From: Caprimulgus europaeus
Lineage: Eukaryota; Chordata; Aves; Caprimulgiformes; Caprimulgidae
Length of the DNA: 64,000 nucleotides
Assembly (NCBI GenBank): GCA_907165065.1
Contig: OU015523.1
Coordinates: 122,927,023-122,991,022 of the forward strand
Direction: 5' to 3'
In this document: piece after piece, positions 10,843 through 22,822 of the stretch
Layout of the letters: each line of letters opens with the position of its first letter
Position numbering within the stretch: position 1 is the first letter of the stretch
The notes under the pieces: generated by a model
What the model was told of the DNA's origin: nothing
The model's database searches: none
Seen by the model: the letters and a program-made list of their open reading frames with translations, nothing else
Made by a program: the position numbers and the translations under genes

Positions 10843-13800
10843 CTCTAATAACACTCTGCTTTTCCCCTGGGTTTGCAGCACCTCTGGGTTTAGCAACACC
10901 TGGAAAGGCAATTAAAGTCCTGCTCTGCCCATGTCCACCTTCCCAGGTCAGAAATGAGCAGCCTCATGTTCACCCTCCAGGCTCTCCCAGCCCCAAGGAA
11001 TGGGAGCATGAGGTGACAGCACCATGCAGGTGGTGGTGAGGAACTGATCTCTTGCATTGAAAGATAAGATGTGCCCCTCTCCTGCATCCCCCACTCAGGG
11101 CAGGTACAGCCTGGCTCAGTGCATAAGAGGAGATATGGGGATTAAATAGGAGTGGGACACTATCAGAGTTGGTCCAGGAAGGACTTTCTGGTCCACTAAG
11201 CTTGGTAGGCAGTGACATCATTTCTATTAGCCTTGGCTCTGTGGAGCTACAATTCATCAGGCACCTCGCTGGGAAAGTGGTGGGTTCTTTTGCAAGACAA
11301 ATTTGAAGGGAATGCCTGAGCTATAACAGTAAACAGTATAAATTACTGCACATATATCTTTATGATCTATATCTAATGCAAATGCTGGCTGTCTCCAAGG
11401 TAGTAAAACATCACTCCCAGAGGAAATAATAACAATTATCTTACATCACCTGGAGCCAATGTTTCTGTTAAAGCTCAGAATTTAAGGAACTACTTAAAGT
11501 AGGTGTGCATTTATAAACTAGGATTTTAACACTTATGTAAGACACTTCTAAATGTTAATTAGTCAACCCCCAGCACTCCAAAAAGGCTTAACTGAATGGT
11601 AAATAAGGATAATTATCTTTATACCTCTGAGGACAGCCACAGAAGACATCACTATTTTTAGCAAAGGGACTGGAACTCAGGTGCTTGATGCTCATACCAT
11701 GAGATATCACCATAGTCATGGGCTTGGTATGTGTAGGAAGACACAGATGCACCTATATTTGATGTAATCAAGATGCTTATGGGGTGAATGCATCATGTTA
11801 TGCAGATGTGGGTCTGACATGAAGAAGTAACAGAGGTTTTAGCAAATGGATAATCTCCAGACATGCATATGTGTTCATACATATTTGCAGTTGGAGATAA
11901 ACCTTGTCATTTCCCACATCCTACTTTGGATGCCTGAAACTGCCCTTCATAAGCAGGTCCATAAAGTTCAGGAGAAAACATGGACTTTCCCTTGTGTCAG
12001 AAGCTTGGATGCAACATCAGAGCCACGACTGCATTGGAAACACAGAAGCAAACCTGACTTGAGAAAATAAATAAGTGCAACTGATTTGGAATCCTTGAGT
12101 CAAATTAATTTCATGTGCAATTCTCTTGAAAACAACCAAGAATGGCTCAGAGCCATTCTGGCTGTAATAGATGTTGGGATCTCTTTACTAGTAGTCAAAT
12201 CTCTTTGCTGCTGAGTGGTCTTAACCTATTGCTTGTGGGTCAGATGCTGCTCAAGGTCTTCTCCTGTCACTCATGGCTGGGAAGAAAAGGAGAAAACAGT
12301 GGAGGTCATGGGTGCTTGGAAGACATGGCCCAACAGTGTCTGAGCACTACTGCTCTCTACATTGCTTGTTTCTGGATCAGCAGGGCAGTGCTGGCAAGGG
12401 GAGGCAACATCTAACCAATCAACATGACATTGCCCAAGCTGGTTGAAAACCAGATATAAACAACCCTCATGGCTCCACATCTCATTTTTCAGAGCAGGTC
12501 TGGAAGACAAGGACAGAGTTTGGAAGAGCAGGTTTTACTCTTTTGGTTAAGGTTAAAAAAAAATAAAAAAAATTCCTCCCCAAAAGCAGAAAGTTTTACT
12601 AATTAAGGCCTGATTGGAAATGACTGGTTTGCACTGGCAAGCTGCTACTCCCAGACAGAGCTGGACTGAATTCCCTACAATCACTCACATGAGTAAGCAC
12701 TACGAAAGCACAGTTTGGCCTGGAAGGAAGTAATAAGCATGCAGATAAAATCTGATTTTGAAAGCAGCAACAAAGGACACGTGATTTATATCTCAGTTGG
12801 TGACTTCATATGTTTTGCAGAATTTCTCCAAAATGTTTCAGAATTCATAATTCATTTTTACAATGCATTAAATTAAAATAATAAATGTCAGGAAGTTTTT
12901 TTTTTTTGAAAGAGAGAAAGAAAACTCTGTAAGCAGCACTGGGGGATGAAAAGAGGTTTTGACAGGGAGAGACTCCTGTTGACTTGAGGGGGCTTTGGAT
13001 TGGGCTTGAGATTGGCAACGAAAGGGACAGCAGTTAATAAAAGCGTGGCTGTTAGGCATGCTGGAGCTTGGGGAAGTTGGAGCAGACTGGGAGCTGACTG
13101 CAACATCTCGACGTGAGTCGCAGGGAGCTGCGTGTTGGCCGGAGTCTCGCTGCCGCACGTGGTGAGATCCCTTTGCTTGTCTCAATGGCAGCAGCCACGA
13201 ATGAGTCAAGACAAAGGAAGTGAGAGTGGAGGTGGAGGAGAGAGGGGGGGATTAGAGGATTGGAGGAAAAACAATGTTCAAGGGGAGAAACCATTCCAAA
13301 ACCTACATTTATCCAAGGAAAAAGACTGTTGCATTAAAAGGCTGTATATAATTTCTGGAGTTATTAACTTCCTTCAAATTGGAAGAGTGTTTCCATTCTT
13401 TTCCTTAGTGCAGGAATATATCTCATGCTTCTCAGCTGAGGCAGCATTTCATTTTTTCATGCACATTAAAAAAGGACAAGACAAAGTCAAACAGGGAACT
13501 CTGTTCACCTTGTCTATAAGCACAGCAGCTTCAGGCATTTACAGGACTCCTGAGCCATCATTTGAGTTGGGCAATGTTGTCCCTGACTGCAAGGGATGTG
13601 TTTTGCTGCAAAATCCCAGTCCTGGTTGGTAGGCAACTAGTGCATCTGTTGGACCAGCAGTGATAGGCACTTGCACCATCAAGTATAGGATGAACTTGAC
13701 CTCTTCACAGTCTAACCCACATGAGTCACTGCCTGTCCCACAGCAGTCATTGCCAAACTGCTCTATAACCAAGAGAAAAACAACACACATATCTATTAAA

Positions 13801-13948
13801 TGGATGTCCTACCTTTTGGAGTTATTTAGGAGAGATACCAGCTGTATCCTGATTGGTGGTCTCCACCTTTCATCAGACTCAAGCTTTTTTTGACAATAAT
13901 TTTTCAAGATATCCATTCCTTTCTCTCTCATAAATGTGTGGTGCACCT
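10843..13948. other. Mostly unique sequence with no recognisable gene
   Basis: No transposon recognised. An open frame of 166 codons (13132-13632, +) has no known domain. The only compositional outlier is a CpG cluster at 13109-13160, listed separately. Confidence 0.55.
13105..13165. promoter_or_regulatory. Possible regulatory or first-exon CpG cluster
   Basis: Eight CpG dinucleotides fall within about 55 bp (13109-13160) in otherwise CpG-poor DNA. A GTGAGT sequence (13113-13118) fits a 5' splice donor, and a CACGTG E-box lies at 13156-13161. What I see is composition and short motifs only. Promoter or exon identity is a guess. Confidence 0.2.
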
Positions 13949-14392
13949 AGGCCTTTTCTGCTCCTCACATCACCCCACCAACAAGGAGGCTGGGAGTGGA
14001 CAAGAAGTTGGGGGGGGGACACAGCTGGGACTGGCCAGAGGGATATTCCACACCATATGATGTCATGCTCAGCATATAAAGCTGGAGGAAGAAGAAGGAA
14101 AGGGGGAGATGTTCAAAGTGATGGTGTTTGTCTTTCCAAGTCACCGTTATGCTTGATGGAGTCCTGCTTTCCTGGAGATGGCTGAACACCAGCAAGTTGA
14201 TGGGGTGAGGTGAATTAATTCCTTGCTTTGCTTTGCTTGCACACACAGCTTTTGTTTTACCTATTAAATTGTCTCTATACCAAATGACAAGTTTTCTCAC
14301 TTTTATTCCTCCAATTCTCACCCTCATCCCATCAGGGGAATGAATGAGTGGCTGTGTGGTGCTGACCTGCCAGCTGGAGTTAAACCATGACA
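13949..14392 (+). mobile_element. Avian ERV LTR fragment, 5'-truncated
   Basis: About 444 bp of an LTR in sense orientation, homologous base for base with the reverse of the complete LTR at 59953-60534. It lacks the first ~130 bp (U3 start). It keeps a TATA box (TATAAA, 14075-14080) followed by the conserved 'gctggaggaag' segment, an ATTAAA polyadenylation signal (14263-14268) and the terminal 'gttaaaccatgaca', which ends in the expected CA at 14392. No internal retroviral coding sequence is present next to it. The 166-codon minus-strand frame (13965-14465) runs antisense through it and is not a gene. Confidence 0.85.
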
Positions 14393-14535
14393 GAAAACAT
14401 TGCTGTGCTGCAACCCCCAGGCACTGTCTGTCTTTGGGAAAGGTTAGATTCAGCCCTGGCCCCACAGATCTCTGTGAAACCTGTATGTGTCAAGATATCT
14501 GCATCCTCCCGTGCAGGGGAACAGAAGTACAAATT

Positions 14536-14582
14536 CCATATAAATATGTATATACACAAATATAAATACATATATATATACA
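14536..14582. repeat. AT-rich microsatellite abutting a CR1
   Basis: ATAC/TATA-rich tract ending in (TA)n at about 14571-14580, directly against the 3' tail of the antisense CR1 that follows. Confidence 0.85.
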
Positions 14583-14886
14583 TAGAACCACAGAATAGTT
14601 TGGGTTGGAAGGGACCTTAAAGCTCATCCAGTTCCAACCCCCCTGCCAGCAGCAGGGACACCTTCCACTAGACCAGGTTGCTCAAAGCCTCAGCCAACCT
14701 GGCCGAGAACACTTCCAGGGAGGAGCAGCCACAGCTTCTCTGGACAACCTGGGCCAGTGTTTCACCACCCTCACACCAAAGAATTTCTTCCTCAGATCTC
14801 ATCTCCATCTCCCCTCTTCCACTTTAAAGCCATCACCCCTTGTTCTATCACTACCTGTCCTTGTAAATATATCCCTACCTGCCCTT
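14583..14886 (-). mobile_element. CR1 LINE, antisense 3' end
   Basis: Reverse-complemented CR1 3' end of the same subfamily as copies A and B: tail (ATAGAACCACAGAATAG), 'gggttggaagggacctt', the 'ccttccactagaccaggttg' segment, 'acttccagggaggagcagcc', and 'aagaatttcttcctcag'. The 5' end is truncated at about 14886. Almost no internal rearrangement, so it is fairly young. Confidence 0.93.
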
Positions 14887-14932
14887 ATATTATATACATG
14901 TATATAATAGTTTACATGTATATATACTATAT
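14885..14932. repeat. AT-rich tract with a 22-bp perfect palindrome
   Basis: AT/ATGT-rich stretch on the other side of the CR1. Bases 14888-14909 form a perfect 22-bp palindrome centred on ACATGT. Confidence 0.85.
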
Positions 14933-15119
14933 GCTTTTGCACTTTTTAATGAGGCTGTTATTTGATCTGATTCTGTAAGACAGGAAGGTAGTTGCTTGGC
15001 AAATGGGAGGACTGGGTTTAAATGTGAGCTTTGGCTCTATTAGCTCTACAATTTACCTAGAAAAAGGTTTTGTGACTGAGTCCTGGTGCAGCAGGAAGGA
15101 GAAGAATGATTCAAGTTTG

Positions 15120-15690
15120 GAGAATCACAGAACAACAGGCTGGAAGGAACCTCCTGGGGTTGTGTGTCTCTGGTCTAAGACCCACTCACAATAGGTCAAA
15201 CATCAGATTGCTTGGAACTGGGCTCGCTCCAGTTTATCACCACCTGCCTGATACTGGGGAGCCCAAACTGGACCCAGTACACAGACATGGTCTCAGGTCC
15301 TGAGTAGGGGAGAAGAATCATATTCCTCAGCCTGCTGGCTGTCCCCTTGCTAATCCAGCCCCAGATGTGATCATCCTGTACTGCAAGGACACAATGTTGG
15401 CTCATGGGCATCTCGTAGTCCATTGGGACCCCCAGGTCTATTCAGGTGGGCTCAGCCTGTGCTGCCATTTGGGGATATTCCACCCTAGATACTGAACTTT
15501 ATGTGTCTCTACATTGAACTTCATGAAGTTTCTGCTCATCCATTTATCCATCTTATATGTTTGAAAAACATCCTTATTCTCCAGCACATCAACCATCCCC
15601 CTGGTTTGGTATCCTTGAGGCTTGCTGAGAGGGACTGTCTCATTGTCTAAGAACTGGTTGAGCTTAATGACCATGTCCTTTGGAAGTGTT
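15120..15690 (-). mobile_element. CR1 LINE, older antisense ORF2 fragment
   Basis: The minus strand encodes a decayed CR1 reverse-transcriptase segment. Frame 15674-15438 keeps WMSRNFMKFN, the counterpart of the family's 'W..RNLMKFN' motif. Frame 15423-15196 keeps MSQHCVLA, SRLRNMILLPYS and YWVQFGLP, the counterparts of 'MSQQCALA', 'SRLREVILPLYSAL' and 'YCVQFWAP'. A CR1-like tail (AGAATCACAGAA, 15121-15132) lies at the left, with most of the C-terminal ORF2 between tail and RT deleted. Frame breaks and substitutions are many, so it is older than the copies at 6.9 and 37 kb. Confidence 0.85.
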
Positions 15691-16914
15691 CACCAGCTAC
15701 TACTTTATCAGCAGGGCTACACAACCTCAGTGGTATAGAGGACCCTGTGCAGTTTCAAGACGTCATCAAACCTGGTGCGAGATCTAAAAGCCCATGTAGA
15801 GCTTTATTATCTTGATGATTTATGGCTGGGATTGGGACTTTGTCCAAACTGTTACTCCTTTTGTATAAACCTTTCAGGCTGATGGAGGACTCTGCAAATG
15901 AAGTCTCTGACTTTTATTTAGGGTCTGTGAAAATTGAGTTGTTCACAAATGACCCTGCATCTCACCTAAAAGTGGTGAAAATTCAAGGTCACAGAGCATG
16001 GATTCGTGCAGATTGAGGGTCCAGTTTGTAGATCTGAATCAAAGATATTAAAAATGATTTTCCTAGAGGAACAGTGGTATGTGGATGATAAAAGTGAGCA
16101 AATTTAATGTACTGAGAGCATATCTTCTTACTGCGTTTGCTCAAAGTATCTGTTTATCATGAACGTAAAGCAGACCCAACAGCAGAGTTCAGGCTAGGGT
16201 GTTCCCATTTATGTGTTGGGATTTCATGTCTAACATGGCCTGTTAGGCTTTTGAAAAGGCAATACCAAAAAAATGTGCCTGGTTTGTAAAAAAATGCATT
16301 ACTGCATCACTCTTCAAGTTTTAAGCCATTGAAAAAAGAAGAAATTATTTATATTATTTGTATTACATTAAGCCCGAGGAAGAGCAGATATAACCCCATT
16401 TATATTTACTGCTGTGCAAGCAAATACAGTTTGTGTTGGACTGAATAGCCCAAGAAGGTGTCATTAATCGTTTCTGAGAACTCATCAACTCGATGTCTTG
16501 CTCAAGCTCACCTACGAAGTCTGTGGCAGAGCTGGAGCTGCTGGCAGAGTTGCTTCTGCCAAGAAAACTAAGACCAGATCAGCCAGGTGGTGGGTGACTT
16601 TGAAGTGTGAAGGATAAGCAGAGAGCTGTGAAAAGGTTTCTGAGAAGGAAATGCAGTGGTTTGCTAAGCTAGAGCTCCCTTGATGTCTGAAATCTCCAGC
16701 TGTTGATGTTCCTGGAGAGAGAAACTGGACAGAGGTGACATTTCCTAATTTTTAAGGTCTGCTTTTGCAGCCTGGCCCATCTTTTTCTGGAAGCAGTTAA
16801 TAGTCATAACTGATTCCCACATGTGTGGGTAAAATAATATTTATTTGCTCTTGATAATATTTGGATATCAGAAGCTAGAAATAAACTATTATTTATATAG
16901 ACATTATGGGCAAG
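15691..16914. other. Unique sequence, nothing recognised
   Basis: No repeat, RNA gene or coding signal recognised. The longest frame is 64 codons. Confidence 0.6.
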
Positions 16915-17109
16915 TTCTTTTTTCTCTTCTCTTCTCTTCTCTTCTCTTCTCTTCTCTTCTCTTCTCTTCTCTTCTCTTCTCTTCTCTTCTCTTCTCTTCT
17001 CTTCTCTTCTCTTCTCTTCTCTTCTCTTCTCTTCTCTTCTCGTCTCTTCTCTTCTCTTCTCTTCTCTTCTCTTCTCTTCTCTTCTCTTCTCTTCTCTTCT
17101 CTCTCTTCC
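16915..17109 (+). repeat. (TTCTC)n array, about 36 copies
   Basis: Pyrimidine-only on the + strand apart from a single G at 17042 (CTTCT changed to CGTCT). Otherwise the units are perfect. Confidence 0.97.
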
Positions 17110-19867
17110 ACTGAAAATGCTTGTGCTGGTCTTAGTTGGAGGCAGGCTCCTGGCCATGACCCCCATGCTGGGTCAGGATGGTGTTGCTTACCTTTGCCTG
17201 GTCTGATGCCTGCACTGCTGAGCTCCTCATTGCCTTGCGTGGCAGGAAAATGATGTCTCTTCCCTTCAAGAGAAGGGCACAGGGAGGCTATGATCACACT
17301 CATACCTTGATCATTTGACCAAGTCACTGTGATGACTTCAAAAAAACTGTAAAGCTTATGAATTCCAGTTTAATTTTATGAAAGGCTTCCAAAGTTTGTA
17401 TTCCTTGTCTCATGAGACCCTTATGGCAAGCTCTGAAGGGTGCAAGTGGGGAACTCTAGTTGAGTTTGCATGTCCTGGGCAGTACAGGAAGGCAGCCTTC
17501 TCCTTGGTGGTCTACTGCACTGCTGCCCATGGTGCCTTCCAGGTGAGATAAAACCTCCTGTAAGACATATTAGAGGGAGCCAGGGCTGCAGAGGACACTG
17601 GTGAGGCTTTATGGCACAATGACCTGAGAGGGTGGACCCAAATGGAGACTCTGGGGGAGCAGGGAGTCAGGGGAAGAGATGTTCCCAGCCTCCCTCCATA
17701 TGTTCTCATCCAGACCAATAAGCTTTGCTAGAGTTGGCTGTTCACTGGTGGATGTGATGATTTCTCTGTCTACGTCAGTTTAAGTTGCTAAAGCTCTGTA
17801 GGATTGAAGGTACCTTAGATCTTTCAGCTGGTATTATTAATAATAATAATTTATCACATAGTTCCCCTCTTATTTCAAACACTTACTTTTATCATCTCTT
17901 CCACCTTCTCAGCCCTTGCAGCAATTTGCTATTTGTCAGGAAGAAATGGGAAATGAAGCTGCTCTTCCTCATGCTGCAAATGCAAGGGCATCCCAGAGGT
18001 GGATGGGAACTGAAATAAATCTCCCCCATCTAAAGCCCTAAATCCCACTGTCTTCTTAATAATAAAGAGATTTACTCCAAGCCTTTCCCAATAAAACTCT
18101 GAGTGTGCATGTACATTGCAGGTCAAAGGAAAATATATTTGGAACCTGAAAGCAGAGTGAGAAGTAAAATCTTGTAAATTTGCCTCAGATAATTTATAAT
18201 CTCAGCCCCAGCTGTCTAACCTCACCAATTTGTTACGCCTTGAGCCAACCACTTTTGGAGTTGAGGTTTCCAAAACCCACAGATTTTCACTGTGGCTGTG
18301 TGAAGGGTAGAGAAGACTGCCTGGAGAGTTGGTCTATGGGTAGGTATTGAAGACAATACTCTGGCTACAACCTCAAGGTCTGTAGGTCTGTAAGAATGGC
18401 AGGGGGAAGGGTCCTTGATTTCCCTTTTCCTCAGCATGGGCCAATGTCAGAAGTGAGTTACTGGGACAGATGGCCCCTTTGATCTGTCCCAGTAAGGTCA
18501 TGCCTGCATTCTTATTCTCACCAGTGTTTGTTACAAATAACACCACATCTGAGGAACTTCACAGCTGTAAAGTCAAGATCTAGGAAATGCCAGTGCTAAA
18601 ACTCCCAATTTTATACTTTTATTTCTCTTGATGAAGCTTAAGTTGTTGTAAGAATAATTCAGCCAGAGGCTCAGCTTCCACAAAGACTATTAATTAAAGA
18701 TGGACTTTATTAGAACCTATTATTTTCAGAAATCTGCAGCAAAAGAAAGACAGTGAAGTGCAGCAGCACAGAGCATGTTCATGATTTAATTTTCAGCTTG
18801 ATTTCTAAAGGAACTATGTTTATTTGATTATGTAATGTGTGGGTATATTTGTGTCCCCCTGAAGAGCTTTGAAACCACTGGTCATTTGGTCCAGCTCTGG
18901 CAGAGCAAAAGAGAGTTCAGAAAGAAGAAGTTTGTGCAAATTCTGCAAAAACTGATAGGAGGGAGAGAACCCACCAATTTCTGAAGTGAAGGAAAGACTG
19001 AATTGCTAGGCACAGAATAATTCACATTAAAAAAGCTATTTTGGATACACTGGTGATGGGAAAACTTTCAGCCAGAGCTTGGGGATTATGAGACATGATA
19101 AGACCAGCTGCCAGTGGCTGCACATGTCCTGCAGCTTGTGCAACAGCTCCTTTTATGATGGCAGCAGCTCTGAGGAATGCCATTTCCATTGTGCCCATCT
19201 GCAGTTATCTTTGGGTGAATCTGGTCCAGGCACAGGCTCCTGGCCCAGGGGATGATTTGCAATAGCAGCTGATGGAAATGGAACTGACTGCCAGCTCCCC
19301 AGTCCCTCCTTATTTCCCTGTAGCCTCTCCCAAGCCAACATGTCCCAGTTTGGGGAGCTGCCGTGTCCCTGTCCTCCGTGCTTGGCTGTCCCAATGGCTA
19401 TGAAGGCAGCTGCTGGGTTGAAACCTTGGTCTCTCTTCCCTTTTTTTTTTGGAGACACTTGGTTTTTTATTTCATGCCCAGGCATCCATCCCAGTGGCAT
19501 CTACTCCATGCTTATGGCAGTCCACTCCAGCTTCTTATTGTGCATTGTGCTCACAGGAGAAGGGCTGCAGGTCAAACATGGAGTGGACTCCACAGGGCTC
19601 TCTCTGTAAGTATCAGTGGCAGAGGGAGGGTAGCATTTACATCTATCCACCTGTTGGGTCTCCTCTTGCCCCCATAAATGCCCCTGTTGAAACCTGGGGA
19701 AGAATCATCCATCAAGGCTGAGGGCATGCAGGGGTTGCCCCATCCTGGCAGGGAGGCTGAGGGTTATTTCACAGGCAGAGCTGGGAAGCAGACAAGCCAA
19801 AAAAGGGTCTCAACATCACAGTCCATGCTACACTAACCTAGGAGACCAGAGGAAGTCCTAGGGAAAT
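17110..19867. other. Mostly unique sequence with no recognisable gene
   Basis: No transposon recognised. Holds the hairpin at 18458-18495 (separate entry). Open frames up to 115 codons (19153-19500, -) are not recognised. Confidence 0.6.
18458..18495. other. 14-bp perfect inverted repeat with 10-nt loop
   Basis: Left arm TTACTGGGACAGAT (18458-18471) and right arm ATCTGTCCCAGTAA (18482-18495) are exact reverse complements around the loop GGCCCCTTTG. It is too short for a typical miRNA precursor and has no T-run after it. It could be a cruciform, a dimeric protein site or a fold-back mutation product. Function unknown. Confidence 0.9.
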
Positions 19868-20045
19868 GGGAAAAAAAGGGAGAGAAGAGAAGAGAAGAGA
19901 AGAGAAGAGAAGAGAAGAGAAGAGAAGAGAAGAGAAGAGAAGAGAAGAGAAGAGAAGAGAAGAGAAGAGAAGAGAAGAGAAGAGAAGAGAAGAGAAGAGA
20001 AGAGAAGAGAAGAGAAGAGAAGAGAAGAGAAGAGAAGAAGGGGAA
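19868..20045 (+). repeat. (GAGAA)n array, 178-nt homopurine run
   Basis: Purine-only on the + strand, about 31 near-perfect GAGAA units from about 19880 to 20036. It is the same unit as the 16.9-kb array on the opposite strand. Confidence 0.97.
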
Positions 20046-20661
20046 CCTGGCACCAGCAGTGACTGCCTGTTCTCAATTTACTCCCAAGGAGTCCTCTAAT
20101 AACACCAGTGGAGGCTGTGCACACTTTACTGGGAGCTTCGGTAGTGTTTATGGGATGATTTGTGTGGAACGGTTACGCTGGAAGCAGTTTAGTGAAGGTA
20201 TGCTGTTATTAGAGGATTTTTTTTTTTTTTAAGCTCATTTGGACACTTCTTACTGTTATATACCAGCAAAGAATGAACCTCAGCAGCTGTTTGCTATTTA
20301 TTGGAGTCCATGGTGGAGTAATGAGGAGGGAGGCAGCAGGAAGGGGTTCAGCAGCTTGAAGAGCAGAGTAGTAGGCCAGATCCTGAAATCTTTTCCTCAG
20401 GTTTTCTGCAGGACCATGCTGAATCCTTAAAATTTCCTGCCCCACACAGATATCACAGGTGAAGAGCAAAGTCCTGGAGAACACCCATGGAGTCAGTACC
20501 AACATATAAGCTGGTACCTCTCAAATCCAAACTGCAGATTCAGTAGGTCATCACTGCACTGTTTACACTCTTTGTATATTCATGCTCACCTTTTCTTGTG
20601 AAGAAAGCCTTGAATTTTTTACTTTGGGTGTTGCCTTGTTCTGAGCTGTCTCTTGTATGAG
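20046..20661. other. Unique sequence, nothing recognised
   Basis: Contains a run of T at 20217-20231. No gene or transposon recognised. Confidence 0.6.
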
Positions 20662-21120
20662 AAATGGAGCATGTCCAGAGAAGGGCAGCGGGGCTGGGGA
20701 AGGGTCTGGAGCACAAGTGTGCTGAGTTCCCGGCTGAGGGAACTGGGGGTGCTGAGCCTGGAGAGAAGGAGGCTGAGGGGAGACCTTGTGGCTCTGTCCA
20801 AGTCCGTTGGAGGAGGGTGGAGAGAGGTGGGGGTGGGTCTGTTCAACCAAGGAACAAGGGACAGGACAAGAGGAAATGGGCTCCAGTTGTGCCCAGGGCA
20901 GCTGAGATGGGATGTGAGGAAGAATTTCTTTGCTGCAAGGGTTCTGAGGCATTGGAAGGGGTTGCCCAGGGCAGTGGTGGAGTCCCCATCCCTGGAGGGA
21001 TTGAAGAGTTGTGTAGACACAGTGCTGAGGGACATGGGTCAGTCGGGGACTGGTCAGTGTTGGGTTCATGGTTGGACTCAATGATTTTCAAGGTCTTTTC
21101 CAATCGAGGCAGTTCTGTGA
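20662..21120 (+). mobile_element. CR1 LINE, 5'-truncated 3' end
   Basis: Sense CR1. It begins in the ORF2 segment corresponding to 'ERVQRRA..KGLEH' (seen as [16 protein letters not shown]). It runs through the WNRLPREVV-type region, seen at about 20940-20990 as [17 protein letters not shown] with VRKNFF before it. It ends with 'aaggtcttttccaatcgaggcagttctgtga'. ORF2 is split among three frames, so it is a dead copy. Confidence 0.92.
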
Positions 21121-21161
21121 AACTGTGCTATGACAGATTTATGCCAATGCGAGACTGTCAT

Positions 21162-21220
21162 GTCTAGTGTTGGACTAGATGGCCTTTAAAGGTTCCTTCC
21201 ACTCCAAACCATTCTATGAT
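21162..21220 (+). mobile_element. CR1 LINE, short second 3' tail
   Basis: Lies about 40 bp after the previous CR1 end, in the same orientation: 'gttggactagatggcctttaaaggttccttcc' and 'ccattctatgat'. The wording differs from the upstream tail, so it is a separate insertion. Confidence 0.75.
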
Positions 21221-22822
21221 ATCTCTGCACCATACAGTCCTGGTCCAAGCTGCCACAAAAACCTTTCTTCTGCATGTAAAGTTTTCCAAACATGATTATG
21301 AGTCTGAATCTGAGTACAGCTTGTGTCCAAACTACAGGGTGTACAAGTGCTTGGCAAAGCCAGCAGGACTCAAAGGCTTTCAGCCCATCAGCAGAAGATC
21401 TCTTGATGCTACCATGTGCCCTGAGAAAGGGAACTGAGAAAATGAACCCACCATCATGAAAGTGCAATTCACTGCATGGAGGTCCATGCTCATGCTGGGA
21501 ATATTTTTGGTGCAGGGAGAAGGCCAGTTGGGGAAGGTCAACCTTCAGGGTCTGCTACGTCGCCGCAGCCCTGCAAAGCCTCACTCAACGGAGGCAGCTT
21601 TTAAAATACCTTCCCCTTTCTGATGAAAGATTCTGCAGTGTCTCTCAACGCAGCGTTTGAAATCTCACTCATCTCTCTCTCTTCCCTCCTCCTCGATGAT
21701 CCCTCATTCAAGCTGTCACAGTTTAACAGCCCTGCGCCGCTATATTATCAACATATACAGTAACTCGCAGGTGACCTTTGCTCTTTCTAGCACTGCAGAG
21801 CCAGGAAAGCTGCAGGGAAAGGGAACAGGATCTCATTCTGGTTCATAGATCAGCCACAAAACCATCTGCTGAGTGTGGAGCACAGGAGTTTTATTAGCCG
21901 TGTGATATAGCAAGCAGAAAGGGCTCTGCTATGTTGCCATATGCCCGGGAACAGGATAAAACCTTTTCTTTCCCTCGTAGGAATTGAAGCAAGCTCCATC
22001 AAACTCCCTGTACTGAATTTACATTCTCCTTCTTCCTTTTGCTGCAGGACTACTGACAAGCTCTTTCACCCCAAAAGATCTGTGTCCCACTGGGAAATCA
22101 GTGGGAACCATATGCAAAACCTCAATGAAAAGCGTTAGGCAAAGCCCTGACCCCACTGAAGGCAACTAGAATTTTGTCACTGCTTCCCGTGGAGCTGTGA
22201 TTTCCCTTCTTCGTTCCAGTCATCTCTGCTGCTTTAGCACTCAAGTGGGGCTTTTATTTTCCCTGGAGCCTTTATTCTCCATGCAGATGGAGAACAGAGC
22301 TGCAGAAGGCTTGCCAAGCTGACAGGCAGGTATTCTGCAGTTTCAAATCCCCAGTGCTGTGTATTTTACAAATCCCTCTACCTATTTTTTATTACTGTGG
22401 AAGCTTATTACACTACCAGCTAGGGCACAAATGGGTGTGAAGAGCTGTATCACTGAACCAAAGAGAAACCCTTCCCTGAAAGACTCACATCAGGACAGTC
22501 AAGTGAAAGGTAGGAGAAAGGGATAGCACTTGAAAGGCATTGAGTTGGCCTCTTGCCTGTTTTGTCTCCCTCTCACCTTGTAGCTCTTGCTGATATTTCC
22601 AGGAGCTTCAGTTCATGGCTGGCTCTTTCCCCTGCTCCTTCTCCCTATTGCTGTGTCTGAGATGGCACACTGGTACAGAAGTATCTCCTGAAGAGTTTGT
22701 TGGTTTAAGCAGTGTGGTGAGATGTTCAGGCACTGTGGTTGGGACTAGCAGAAACAAAAAAAGATTGGTAGACACTAAGCACCCTTTTGGAAGGATCCCA
22801 TTGAGGCTATTTGCAATGGTGA
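21221..22822. other. Mostly unique sequence with no recognisable gene
   Basis: No transposon recognised. About 21545-21780 has roughly ten CpGs in 240 bp (for example ACGTCGCCGC), more than its surroundings, but no coding frame or TATA/initiator arrangement that I can defend. Confidence 0.5.

Noticed and set aside
13965..14465. 166-codon minus-strand frame
   Set aside because: Runs antisense through an LTR fragment that is better explained as a retroviral LTR.
20653..21167. 143- and 167-codon + frames and a 172-codon minus frame as host genes
   Set aside because: They lie in a CR1 3' end. The + frames contain broken ORF2 motifs.
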